Assembly (NCBI GenBank): GCA_934636865.1
Contig: CAKUBI010000018.1
Span: 1-41,545 of the forward strand
Source of the DNA: an uncultured Oscillospiraceae bacterium
GTDB taxonomy: Bacteria > Bacillota > Clostridia > Oscillospirales > Oscillospiraceae
Length of the DNA stretch: 41,545 bases
Reading direction: 5' to 3'
The notes under the pieces were generated by a model. It did no database searches, was not told the DNA's origin, and saw only the letters and a program-made list of their open reading frames with translations. Numbering within the stretch: position 1 is the first letter of the stretch; every line of letters starts with the position of its first letter. Of this stretch, positions 31,001 to 38,650 are shown piece after piece. Made by a program: the position numbers and the translations under genes.

Positions 31001-31822
31001 ATGAGAAACTATTCAAGATTACTGTCCCTGCTGCTTTCCGGCGCGCTGTCGGTCAGCCTGCTGGCGCCGCTTTCCACGGCGCGCGCCGCGGATAACGGTT
31101 CCATCCGCAACCTTGTGGACCGCGTGACGGTGCTGGCGGAGAGCGTCCAGGCCGAAAGCGCAAACGAAGAGGAGCTCGCCAAGCTCGACGAGATGCAGGC
31201 GACGCTTGAGGAAAAGGCTGACGCACAGGAGGACGCCACCGAGAAGGAGACCGTGACCATGGTCGTCACGGGCGGTACGATCAACGTGCGCACCGGTCCC
31301 GGCACCAACTACGACAAGATCACGCAGGTCGTCAGCGGCAAGCAGGTCACGGTCATCGGCGAATCGAACGGCTGGTATCAGGTCACGTTCGGCTCCACGA
31401 CCGGCTGGCTGCTCGGTGACTATCTGCGCGATCCTGCCGACCTCGACGGTACGGTGGGCGCAAACATCGTCTCCATGGCGATGCCCTTCCTCGGCACGCG
31501 CTACCGCTCCGGCGGCTCGTCCCCCAACGGGTTCGACTGCTCGGGCTTCACGATGTATCTCTACGCCAAGCTCGGCTACTCTCTGCCCCATTCGGCGACC
31601 GCCCAGTATAAGAACTGCGGCTACGCCGTCGCCAAGGCGGACCTCCAGCCCGGCGATCTGGTGTTCTTCTCGGATTCGTCCCATGCCATCGGCCATGTGG
31701 GTATCTACATCGGCAACGGTCAGATCATCCACGCGCGCTACAGCGTCGGCAAGGTCACGATCGACAGCCTGTCCGCGAGCTACTATGCTTCCCGCTATGT
31801 CGGCGCGAAGCGCATCGCGTAA
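31001..31822 (+). CDS. Secreted SH3b-NlpC/P60 peptidoglycan endopeptidase
   Basis: This 273-residue exported hydrolase has a signal peptide (about 1-30, ending ARA-A), a Glu/Lys-rich coiled-coil-like linker (about 34-82), and a bacterial SH3 domain (about 85-143, TINVRTGPGTNYDKI). The NlpC/P60 domain (about 150-273) has catalytic Cys in NGFDCSGF, His in HVGIYIGNGQIIHAR, and the third polar residue in the latter motif. Such enzymes cut stem peptides, typically the D-Glu-mDAP bond, for wall growth and separation. It follows two tandem WalR-type boxes, matching the usual target class of WalR. Confidence 0.94.
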   Translation: MRNYSRLLSLLLSGALSVSLLAPLSTARAADNGSIRNLVDRVTVLAESVQAESANEEELAKLDEMQATLEEKADAQEDATEKETVTMVVTGGTINVRTGPGTNYDKITQVVSGKQVTVIGESNGWYQVTFGSTTGWLLGDYLRDPADLDGTVGANIVSMAMPFLGTRYRSGGSSPNGFDCSGFTMYLYAKLGYSLPHSATAQYKNCGYAVAKADLQPGDLVFFSDSSHAIGHVGIYIGNGQIIHARYSVGKVTIDSLSASYYASRYVGAKRIA

Positions 31823-31830
31823 AGTACATA

Positions 31831-31867
31831 AAAAAAGCGGAACAGCTTGGGCTGTTCCGTTTTTTTT
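31831..31867. terminator. Terminator of the NlpC/P60 operon
   Basis: CGGAACAGC (31838-31846) and GCTGTTCCG (31851-31859) pair around TTGG, with A-run before and eight T residues after. Confidence 0.93.
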
Positions 31868-32122
31868 CTGTCATCGCAAAGCAGCAAAGCCGCTTTGCGA
31901 TGACAGAGCTTCAGGAAATGGTGCTCACCGCGCCATTTCCTGCAAGGTGTCGCTGCGGACGCGCATGGAAATCGGCGAAGCGCCGCCGGTGGCGGAAGAA
32001 GCGAGCCGATTTCGAGGAAGCGGCACGATTGACGTGCCTGTAAAAGCACGCCAATCGTAATGCCGCAACGGTGACCGTCCTCCGCGACGGATCAAAATGC
32101 TTTGCCGCCTGCGGGCGGCAAA
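31867..32122. other. Non-coding tract of consecutive hairpins (candidate structured RNA or MITE-like repeat)
   Basis: This stretch fills the gap between two convergent genes and holds no credible gene. It is packed with inverted repeats. A 16-bp stem spans 31867-31907 (TGTCATCGCAAAGC arms). A 13-bp stem spans 31912-31942 (CAGGAAATGG arms). GAAATCGGC/GCCGATTTC spans 31968-32013 with an inner CCGCC/GGCGG. A 17-bp interrupted stem spans 32020-32066 (GCGGC, ACGATTG, CGTGC arms). CCGTC/GACGG spans 32075-32090. TTTGCCGCC/GGCGGCAAA spans 32101-32122. It could be a transcribed RNA, a non-autonomous mobile repeat, or a REP-like element. Confidence 0.6.
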
Positions 32123-32143
32123 TGATCTGCGCGCAGCGTGGTA

Positions 32144-32935
32144 TTATTCAAGCGGCGTTTCTGCGGACTTCGCGGCGCGGATGGCTTCCACCTCGGCTTT
32201 GGCCTCGGCGAGGACCTTTTTCTCGCTCTTTGTTTTGATCTGGGTCGTGTCGAACTTCTCCCACATGTCGGGGCGGCGCAGCATCGTGCGCTTGTAGCTT
32301 TCCTTCCGGCGCCATTTGGCCACGTTCTCGTGGTGGCCGGAGAGCAGCACATCCGGCACGCGGCGGCCGTGCCACTCGTCGGGGCGGGAATACTGCGGAT
32401 ACTCCAGAAGCCCCGCCCAGTGCGATTCCTCGGTGAAGCATTCCTCCTCCGGCAGCACGCCGGGGACCATGCGGCAGATGGCGTCCGTCACCGCCATGGC
32501 GGGGATCTCGCCGCCGGTGACGACGAAGTCGCCCATGGAGAGCTCCTCGTCCACGCACTCGTCGATGAAGCGCTGGTCGATGCCCTCGTAATGGCCGCAG
32601 ACGAGGATCAGGTGGTCGTATTTGTCCTTCAGCTCGCGCGCCACGCTCTGCGTGAACGTGCGCCCGCAGGGGGAGAGGTAGATCGTGTGGCCGCGGCTGT
32701 CGGCCTCCTCGCACACGTGCGCCCAGCAGCGGTACAGGGGGTCTGCCTGCATCACCGCGCCGCGTCCGCCGCCGTAGGGGTAGTCGTCCACCTGCATCTG
32801 CTTGTTGGTCGTGTATTCGCGGATCTGGTGCGTCTTAATGGTGATGCAGCCGCGCTCCTGCGCACGCCCGAGGATGCTGACGTTCATCATCGCGTCGATC
32901 GAGGCGGGGAAGAGCGTTAAAATATCAATCCTCAT
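32144..32935 (-). CDS. trmD: tRNA (guanine-37-N1)-methyltransferase
   Basis: This 263-residue SPOUT methyltransferase makes m1G37 in tRNAs reading CNN codons and so prevents frameshifting. Seen: MRIDILTLFP start, YPYGGGRGAVMQADPL (about 77-92), ILVCGHYEGIDQRFI (about 111-125), and the knot segment SMGDFVVTGGEIPAM (about 131-145). A Lys/Glu-rich tail adds about 15-20 residues to the usual 240-250. The start overlaps rimM by 11 bases, so translation is coupled. No clear terminator follows, but the hairpin tract lies directly downstream and could act as one. Confidence 0.97.
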   Translation of the reverse strand: MRIDILTLFPASIDAMMNVSILGRAQERGCITIKTHQIREYTTNKQMQVDDYPYGGGRGAVMQADPLYRCWAHVCEEADSRGHTIYLSPCGRTFTQSVARELKDKYDHLILVCGHYEGIDQRFIDECVDEELSMGDFVVTGGEIPAMAVTDAICRMVPGVLPEEECFTEESHWAGLLEYPQYSRPDEWHGRRVPDVLLSGHHENVAKWRRKESYKRTMLRRPDMWEKFDTTQIKTKSEKKVLAEAKAEVEAIRAAKSAETPLE

Positions 32936-33473
32936 CGGTCTCTAACCCCTCGATCATGTGCACGCTGATCTCACGCGCCTCCTCGTCGATACCGGTGATG
33001 AAAATATCCTTGACGGCGGGGATGAGGTAGGTCTTTTCCTCGCCCTTGACCTTGTAGAGCTTGTGGGCGGGGTAGGAGAGCACGTCCACCACCGTGCCGA
33101 TATAGGTGTGGGGGAAATAGTTGTACACCGTCATGCCGATGATCTCGGCGTCGAAGAGCTCGCCGGGCCTGAGCTGCACGTCCGCGCGGCGGATGGAGAG
33201 CACCTTGCGCTTGAGCGCGGCGGCCTCGTCCATATCATCGACCCCGGCAATCTTCATGAGCACCATGTCGCCCTGCGCGCGCTTGCTCGTGGGGCGGAAG
33301 GGCTCGCCGTCCATGTAAAACGTCTTGAAGCCGCACAGAAGCTCTGCGCTCACGTCCCAGGGCTGGACCTTGACCTCGCCGCGCACGCCGTGCGTGTTCA
33401 CGATCTGGCCGACCTCGATATATTCCGGGCGCGCGCTCGGGCGCGGCGCTTCCTTTTTGGAAAAGAGACCCAT
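32925..33473 (-). CDS. rimM: 16S rRNA processing protein RimM
   Basis: This 182-residue protein assists maturation of the 30S head domain and binds S19. It has the N-terminal RimM barrel (about 18-100, EVGQIVNTHGVRGEVKVQPW) and the C-terminal PRC-barrel (about 105-180, with KTYLIPAVKDIF). An N-terminal Lys/Pro-rich extension of about 18 residues precedes the core. GCAAAGGAG lies before the ATG. Unlike the usual layout it has its own promoter and is separated from khpA by a terminator. Confidence 0.96.
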   Translation of the reverse strand: MGLFSKKEAPRPSARPEYIEVGQIVNTHGVRGEVKVQPWDVSAELLCGFKTFYMDGEPFRPTSKRAQGDMVLMKIAGVDDMDEAAALKRKVLSIRRADVQLRPGELFDAEIIGMTVYNYFPHTYIGTVVDVLSYPAHKLYKVKGEEKTYLIPAVKDIFITGIDEEAREISVHMIEGLETDED

Positions 33474-33508
33474 GTGTCATTCTCCTTTGCACACTCATTA
33501 ATTCTATC

Positions 33509-33537
33509 AGTATAGCGGAATCGGCGGGGGATGGCAA
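33509..33537 (-). promoter_or_regulatory. sigma-A promoter of rimM-trmD
   Basis: On the minus strand, -35 TTGCCA (33532-33537) and -10 TATACT (33509-33514) have a 17-base spacer. Confidence 0.75.
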
Positions 33538-33540
33538 GAT

Positions 33541-33576
33541 AAAAAGTTCCCGAGAAATTTCTCGGGAACTTTTTTG
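33541..33576. terminator. Terminator between khpA and rimM
   Basis: A perfect palindrome: AAAAAGTTCCCGAGAAA (33541-33557) pairs with the following TTTCTCGGGAACTTTTT. It stands between khpA and the rimM promoter. Confidence 0.9.
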
Positions 33577-33580
33577 TGAT

Positions 33581-33811
33581 TCAGTCTACGATGTCAACAG
33601 ACACCTTTACGCCGGTGCGCTGAGCATAGGAGCGGACGACCGTGCGGATCTCCTTGGCGATGCGGCCCTGACGGCCGATCACCTTGCCCATATCGTCAGG
33701 TGCGACGCGCAGCTCCAACGTAAGCTCGTCAGCGCCCTGCTTCTCCGTGACGGTCACGTCATCCGGATGCTCAACAAGGCTGCGGGCGATGTAGAGCAGC
33801 AAGTCTTTCAT
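33581..33811 (-). CDS. khpA: KH-domain RNA-binding protein KhpA
   Basis: This 76-residue single-KH-domain protein has the expected GXXG-type loop in VIGRQGRIAKEIRTVV (about 46-61). KhpA, with KhpB/Jag, binds RNA and affects cell division and wall synthesis in Gram-positive bacteria. It is a standard member of the ffh-rpsP cluster. The ATG at 33811 matches the family start MKDLLLYIARSLVEHP and has GGGGTG upstream; a GTG three codons earlier is rejected. Confidence 0.94.
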   Translation of the reverse strand: MKDLLLYIARSLVEHPDDVTVTEKQGADELTLELRVAPDDMGKVIGRQGRIAKEIRTVVRSYAQRTGVKVSVDIVD

Positions 33812-33829
33812 TTCTTGCACCCCGAGCTC

Positions 33830-34069
33830 TTACAGCGCGTTGACTTTCTTCAGCAGCTCGCGGACCGTGTCGGTGGGCTGAGCGCCGGTCTTGATCCACT
33901 CCTGTGCGCGCTCGGCGTCGATCTTGATCTCGGCGGGGGAGACGCAGGGGTTGTAGGTGCCGATCTCTTCGATGAAGCGGCCGTCGCGGGGATAGCGGGA
34001 ATCAGCGACAACAACACGATAGAAGGGAGCCTTCTTAGCGCCCATTCTGCGCAGACGAATTTTAACCAT
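33830..34069 (-). CDS. rpsP: 30S ribosomal protein S16
   Basis: This 79-residue ribosomal protein has the S16 core [24 protein letters not shown] followed by [12 protein letters not shown] and the conserved [17 protein letters not shown]. It has the usual length and place between ffh and khpA. TGGAGG precedes the ATG. Confidence 0.98.
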   Translation of the reverse strand: MVKIRLRRMGAKKAPFYRVVVADSRYPRDGRFIEEIGTYNPCVSPAEIKIDAERAQEWIKTGAQPTDTVRELLKKVNAL

Positions 34070-34137
34070 GGTGAATACCTCCAGAAAATAATATGTGTTT
34101 TAGTATTTATGATGAAATGCGATCGCACTCGATCAAC

Positions 34138-35490
34138 TTATTTAAAGCGCTTCCTGCGCCCGAAGCCGCGCATACGGCCGCCCATTCCGGGCATCCTGCC
34201 GCCGCGGTTCATCTGCTTGATCATATCCTGCATCATCTCGAACTGCTTGAGCAGGCGGTTGACGTCCACGACCTCGAGTCCGCAGCCGGCGGCGATGCGC
34301 TTTTTGCGGCTCGCGCCGAGCACGGCGGGATTCTCGCGCTCGTAGGGCGTCATCGAAAGGATGATCGCCTCGGTGTGGGCCATCATCTTCGGGTCGATCT
34401 CGGCATTGGCCATTTGCTTGCCGAGCTGGCCGGGCATCATGCCCGCGAGCTGCTCGAGACTGCCCATGTTCTTGAGCTGCATGAGCTGGTCATAGTAATC
34501 GGACAGGGTGAAGCGGTTCTTTTTGAGCTTCTCTTCGAGCTTTTTCGCCTTTTCCTGGTCGATGCTCTGCTCGGCGCGCTCGATGAAGGAGAGCACGTCG
34601 CCCATGCCGAGGATGCGCTGGGCCATGCGGTCGGGGTGGAAGGGCTCGATCATGTCGAGCTTTTCGCCCGTGCCGATGAACTTGATGGGCTTGCCGGTGG
34701 CCGCGCGGATGGAAAGCGCCGCGCCGCCGCGGGCGTCGCCGTCGAGCTTGGTGAGCACGACGCCGTCGATGCCGAGAGCTTCGTCGAAGGCGGTGGCGGC
34801 GTTCACGGCGTCCTGACCGGTCATGGCATCGACAACGAGCAGGATCTCGGTCGGCTTGACGGCGGCCTTGACGCGCTTGAGCTCGTCCATCAGCGCCTCG
34901 TCGATGTGCAGACGGCCCGCGGTATCGAGAAAGACGATGTCGTTGCCGCGGTCGCCGGCGTACTTGACGGCCTCCTGCGCGATTTTCACGGGGTCGATCT
35001 GCCCCATTTCGAAAACGGGGATATTTAATTGCCTGCCGACGACCTGCAGCTGCGTGATGGCGGCGGGGCGGTACACGTCGCACGCCGCGAGCAGCGGGCG
35101 GCGGCCCTGACGGCGCAGGTAGCCGGCGAGCTTGGCGACGTTCGTCGTCTTACCGGCGCCCTGCAGACCGACCATCATGATGACCGTGGGCGGCTTGGAG
35201 GCAAAGGTGAGCTTGGCGTTCGCGCCGCCCATCAGATTGGTCAGCTCCTCGCTGACGATCTTGATGACCTGTTGGGCGGGGGTCAGGCTGTCGAGCACCT
35301 CGACGCCGACGGCACGCTCGGACACGGTCTTGACAAAGTCCTTGACGACCTTGTAGCTCACGTCCGCCTCGAGGAGCGCAAGGCGCACCTCGCGCATGGC
35401 GAGCTTGATGTCCTCCTCGCTCAGGCGGCCCTTGCCGCGCAGATGCTTGAATGTGGCATTGAGTTTTTCGCTGAGTCCTTCAAAGGCCAT
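34138..35490 (-). CDS. ffh: Signal recognition particle GTPase Ffh
   Basis: This 450-residue GTPase binds signal sequences and the SRP RNA and delivers ribosomes to the membrane. It has the N domain (about 1-90), the G domain (about 95-295) with GLQGAGKTT, DTAGRLHID and TKLDGDARGG, and the Met-rich M domain (about 300-435) with the SRP-RNA-binding region SRKKRIAAGCG. The C-terminus is Gly/Met/Arg-rich as usual. It lies seven bases after ylxM. The SRP RNA gene is not in the window. Confidence 0.98.
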   Translation of the reverse strand: MAFEGLSEKLNATFKHLRGKGRLSEEDIKLAMREVRLALLEADVSYKVVKDFVKTVSERAVGVEVLDSLTPAQQVIKIVSEELTNLMGGANAKLTFASKPPTVIMMVGLQGAGKTTNVAKLAGYLRRQGRRPLLAACDVYRPAAITQLQVVGRQLNIPVFEMGQIDPVKIAQEAVKYAGDRGNDIVFLDTAGRLHIDEALMDELKRVKAAVKPTEILLVVDAMTGQDAVNAATAFDEALGIDGVVLTKLDGDARGGAALSIRAATGKPIKFIGTGEKLDMIEPFHPDRMAQRILGMGDVLSFIERAEQSIDQEKAKKLEEKLKKNRFTLSDYYDQLMQLKNMGSLEQLAGMMPGQLGKQMANAEIDPKMMAHTEAIILSMTPYERENPAVLGASRKKRIAAGCGLEVVDVNRLLKQFEMMQDMIKQMNRGGRMPGMGGRMRGFGRRKRFK

Positions 35491-35497
35491 GGATATG

Positions 35498-35863
35498 TTA
35501 CTCCTTGAGTGCCGCCGCCTCGGCCCGGATCACGCCGGTAAGCTCTTCGAGCTGGCGGTCTTCGTACCGGCGGAAGTTGATCTGGCTGATCTGCTCGGCC
35601 GCGTCGGCGATCTTTTCCGCGTGGGGCTTTAATTGCATGAAGCGCTTGATGAGCCCCGTCTTGTCCTCGATCTCGGTCATGTAGTTTTCCGCGCGCACGA
35701 TCACGTCGCGCACGCCCTGGCGGGAGATGCCGTAATTCTCGGCGATCTCGGAAAGGGAGAGGTCCTCGTTATAGTAGAGATCGTAGAATTCCTTCTGGCG
35801 GTCGGTGAGAAGCTCCCCATAAAAGTCGAAGAGCATCGTCATACGAAAGGTCTGATTTTTCAT
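35498..35863 (-). CDS. ylxM: YlxM-family helix-turn-helix protein
   Basis: This 121-residue protein matches the YlxM family: DFYGELLTDRQKEFYDLYYNEDLSLSEIA followed by the sigma-70 region 4-like helix-turn-helix ENYGISRQGVRDVIVRAE. Members stimulate or modulate the SRP pathway in some species and are encoded directly before ffh, as here. AAGGAGGAACCCC precedes the ATG. It is the first gene of the cluster, behind a consensus promoter. Confidence 0.95.
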   Translation of the reverse strand: MKNQTFRMTMLFDFYGELLTDRQKEFYDLYYNEDLSLSEIAENYGISRQGVRDVIVRAENYMTEIEDKTGLIKRFMQLKPHAEKIADAAEQISQINFRRYEDRQLEELTGVIRAEAAALKE

Positions 35864-35889
35864 GGGGTTCCTCCTTGTTTGAGATTCGC

Positions 35890-35911
35890 TGTAAAGTTCT
35901 AACGCTTTACA
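35890..35911. promoter_or_regulatory. Inverted repeat at the transcription start of ylxM-ffh
   Basis: TGTAAAG (35890-35896) and CTTTACA (35905-35911) are exact reverse complements with an 8-base spacer. They lie just downstream of the predicted start near 35914 and could be a repressor site or a 5' hairpin. Confidence 0.4.
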
Positions 35912-35920
35912 ACACGAATC

Positions 35921-35949
35921 AGTTTACATGATTTTATCAAAAATGTCAA
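35921..35949 (-). promoter_or_regulatory. Consensus promoter of the ylxM-ffh-rpsP-khpA operon
   Basis: On the minus strand, -35 TTGACA (35944-35949) and -10 TAAACT (35921-35926) have a 17-base spacer. Confidence 0.85.
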
Positions 35950-36101
35950 GGAAAAATCGCAAGAAAAACGTCACGCAGGCAGAAAATTCCACCCTTTTTG
36001 CGCCCGTGCCTTCTTTTGGGGGAGAAAAGAGTGGAATTGTTCACGCTTTCGTGGTATCCTAAGGGCAAATTCTGAAAAAATGACCACAGGAGGGATCCGT
36101 G

Positions 36102-37373
36102 ATGGAACCGGTCAGACGAGAGATCGCACCTGAGGTGAACCTCAGCTACGTGCAGTCGGAAAAATTCAAAACGGGTACGCTGAGCGTGCAGCTCATCACG
36201 CCGCTCGACGAGGAGACGGCGAGCTTCGGGGCGCTGCTGCCGAGCGTGCTGCGGCGCGGTACGATGGCGCATCCCGACATGCGCTCGCTCTCCACGGCGC
36301 TCGACCTGCTCTACGGCTCGTCCGTCGGCTGCACGGTGCGCAAAAAGGGCGAGAACCAGTGCATCGGCTTTGCCGCGAGCTTTATCGACGAGGCATTTGT
36401 CCCCGGCGGGGAGAAGCTGCTCGAGCCGATGTGCGACCTTTTGGGCGAGCTGCTGCTTGACCCCGTGACGCGCAACGGCCGCTTTCTGAGCGACTATGTC
36501 GAAAGCGAGAAGCAGAACCTTATCGACGCCATCCGCGGCATCATCAACGACAAGCGCGACTACGCGGACCTGCGGCTGCTGCAGGAGATGTGCCGCGGCG
36601 AGCGCTACGGTGTGGATAAGTTCGGCTCGATCGCGCGCGTGGAGAAGATCACGAACCAGACGCTCTTCCGCTATTATCAGGAGCTTTTGTCCACCGCGCA
36701 CTTGGAGCTTTTCTACTGCGGCAGCGCGGAGCTTGCGCGCGTGGAGGGCGCGCTGTCCCGCGCGTTCGCGCCGCTCCAGCGCGGCGCGGTCGTTTCGCCC
36801 GCCGCGGCGGAGAAAAAGCGCGCGCCGGAGACGCCGCGCGAGATCACCGAGCGCATGGACGTGACGCAGGGCAAGCTCTCGATGGGCTGGCGCGCGTCCA
36901 CGGCGGACGCGCCGGCGATGATGCTCGCGAACCTCATCTTCGGCGGCTACAGCAATTCAAAGCTCTTTTTGAACGTGCGCGAAAAGCTCTCCCTCTGCTA
37001 TTACGCGTCCTCCTCGTACCACCGCTCGAAAGGCATCGTCACGGTGTCGTCGGGCATCGAATGCAAGGACTATGAGACCGCGAAGCGCGAGATCCTTGCC
37101 CAGCTTGAAAGCGTGCAACGCGGCGAATTCGAGCCGTGGGAGATCGAGGGCGCGCGGGCCTGCCTGATCGCGTCGCTCGAATCGCGCGGCGACAGCGCCG
37201 GGCGCATGGAGGAAAACGCTCTCGGCCAGGCGGCCACCGGCATCCGCGAAACGGCGGCGGAGCTCATCGCCGCGCTGCGGGACGTGACGCAGGAGCGCAT
37301 CGCCGAAGCGGCGCAGAGCATGACGCTCGACACAGTCTATTTCCTCACAGGGGAGGCGGCGGACCATGAATAA
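36102..37373 (+). CDS. yfmF: M16-family protein YfmF (non-catalytic partner)
   Basis: This 423-residue protein has the two-lobed M16 fold but lacks the zinc motif HxxEH; the equivalent region reads LRRGTMAHPDMRSLSTAL. The C-terminal lobe has the typical RAALIASLESRGDSAG-like region. YfmF pairs with YfmH, the active partner, and the pair is associated with 5-aminopentanol modification of elongation factor P in Bacillus. ATG 36102 is chosen over the GTG at 36099 because AGGAGGG then has ideal spacing. The gene overlaps yfmH by eight bases. AATTCCAC/GTGGAATT inverted repeats (35985 and 36031) lie upstream, but no clear -35 is seen. Confidence 0.88.
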   Translation: MEPVRREIAPEVNLSYVQSEKFKTGTLSVQLITPLDEETASFGALLPSVLRRGTMAHPDMRSLSTALDLLYGSSVGCTVRKKGENQCIGFAASFIDEAFVPGGEKLLEPMCDLLGELLLDPVTRNGRFLSDYVESEKQNLIDAIRGIINDKRDYADLRLLQEMCRGERYGVDKFGSIARVEKITNQTLFRYYQELLSTAHLELFYCGSAELARVEGALSRAFAPLQRGAVVSPAAAEKKRAPETPREITERMDVTQGKLSMGWRASTADAPAMMLANLIFGGYSNSKLFLNVREKLSLCYYASSSYHRSKGIVTVSSGIECKDYETAKREILAQLESVQRGEFEPWEIEGARACLIASLESRGDSAGRMEENALGQAATGIRETAAELIAALRDVTQERIAEAAQSMTLDTVYFLTGEAADHE

Positions 37374-38643
37374 AAGAGAACTCCTTTACCCCCGCATCGG
37401 GGAAACGGTCATTGAGGCAACGCTTGACAACGGGCTGAAGCTCTTCGTCGTGCCAAAGCCTCACCACCGCAAAAAGTACGCATTTTTTACCGCGCGCTAT
37501 GGCGGCATGGACATGCAGTTCATCCGAAACGGCGAGAGGTGCGACACGCCCGCGGGCATTGCGCACTACCTTGAGCACAAGATGTTCGACACGAAGGAGG
37601 GCAACGCCCTCCAGCAGCTCTCGCAGAACGGCGCGGAGCCGAACGCCTTTACGGCCAACGCCCTGACGGGGTACTATTTCGACTGCACCGAGCATTTTGA
37701 AGAAAACCTGCGCATCCTGCTCTCCTTTGTCTCCGTGCCCTACTTTACGGACGAGAGCGTGGAAAAGGAGCGCGGCATCATCGGCCAGGAGATCCGCATG
37801 GTCGAGGATTCGCCCGACTGGCAGGTGTATGAAAGGCTCCTTGCCTGCCTGTACCGCAGCTCGCCCGCGCGCGTGCCCATCGCCGGCACGGTCGAGAGCA
37901 TCGCGGAGATCACCGCGCAGACGCTTTACGACTGCCACAAGGCCTTCTACTGCCCGTCGAACATGGCGCTGTGCGTGGTGGGCAGCGTCGATGCGGACGA
38001 GGTCATCGCCCTTGCAGAGGAGGTCCTCCCGCGCGAGCGCGGCGAGGTGATCGAGCGCTGCTACGGCGAGAAAGAGGACGACGCCGCTGCGGAGAAAAGG
38101 ACCGTCACGCAGATGGAGGTCGCCCTGCCGCAGTTCCTTGTGGGCTTTAAGTGCGCGGCGGACGATAAGGACCTCATGCGCCAGTCGCTCATCGGCGAGA
38201 TGGCCTGCGACGTGCTGCTCGGTGATTCCTCGCCGCTTTTCCAGCGCCTTTACGACGAGGGACTCATCAACGCGAGCTTCGGCGGCGGCTTCGACCAGCT
38301 GCCGGGCGTTGCGGTGCTGTGCGCGGGCGGCGAGAGCGAGCAGCCCGAAAAAGTGAGCGACGCGATCCTCAGCGAGGCGCAGCGCCTTGTGCGCGAGGGC
38401 ATCGACCCCGCGTTTTTCGAGCAGATCCGCCGCGCGAGCTTCGGCGCGACGCTGCGTGCGCTCAACTCGTTTGAAAATATCGCCGTTTCGCTGGCAGACG
38501 GCTATTTCCGCGGCTTCGACGCGCTCCGCTTCCCCGAAGCCTACGAGAGCATCGAGAAGGCGGACGTGGAGCGCTTCCTGCGCGAAAACCTGACCGAGAG
38601 CCGCCGTGCGCTCTCCATCATCGAACCGAAAAAAGAGGACTGA
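37366..38643 (+). CDS. yfmH: M16-family zinc peptidase YfmH
   Basis: This 425-residue peptidase is the catalytic half of the YfmF/YfmH pair. The inverted zinc motif HYLEH is at about residues 66-70 (GIAHYLEHKMFDT), and the distal zinc ligand is in the segment EKERGIIGQEIRM (about 129-141). The C-terminal lobe shows the M16 substrate-binding Arg/Tyr region. Start ATG 37366 lies within the end of yfmF, so the two proteins are translated together. lgt follows seven bases after the stop. Confidence 0.92.
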   Translation: MNKRELLYPRIGETVIEATLDNGLKLFVVPKPHHRKKYAFFTARYGGMDMQFIRNGERCDTPAGIAHYLEHKMFDTKEGNALQQLSQNGAEPNAFTANALTGYYFDCTEHFEENLRILLSFVSVPYFTDESVEKERGIIGQEIRMVEDSPDWQVYERLLACLYRSSPARVPIAGTVESIAEITAQTLYDCHKAFYCPSNMALCVVGSVDADEVIALAEEVLPRERGEVIERCYGEKEDDAAAEKRTVTQMEVALPQFLVGFKCAADDKDLMRQSLIGEMACDVLLGDSSPLFQRLYDEGLINASFGGGFDQLPGVAVLCAGGESEQPEKVSDAILSEAQRLVREGIDPAFFEQIRRASFGATLRALNSFENIAVSLADGYFRGFDALRFPEAYESIEKADVERFLRENLTESRRALSIIEPKKED

Positions 38644-38650
38644 TCTTTCC

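Noticed and set aside
31795..32049. Minus-strand open frame across the hairpin tract
   Set aside because: Its sequence is the translation of perfect inverted repeats plus the NlpC/P60 terminator, with no ribosome site.
34122..34129. GCGATCGC palindrome before rpsP as an operator (also at 18631-18640)
   Set aside because: An 8-bp GC-rich palindrome is expected by chance at this GC content, and the two sites have no common context.
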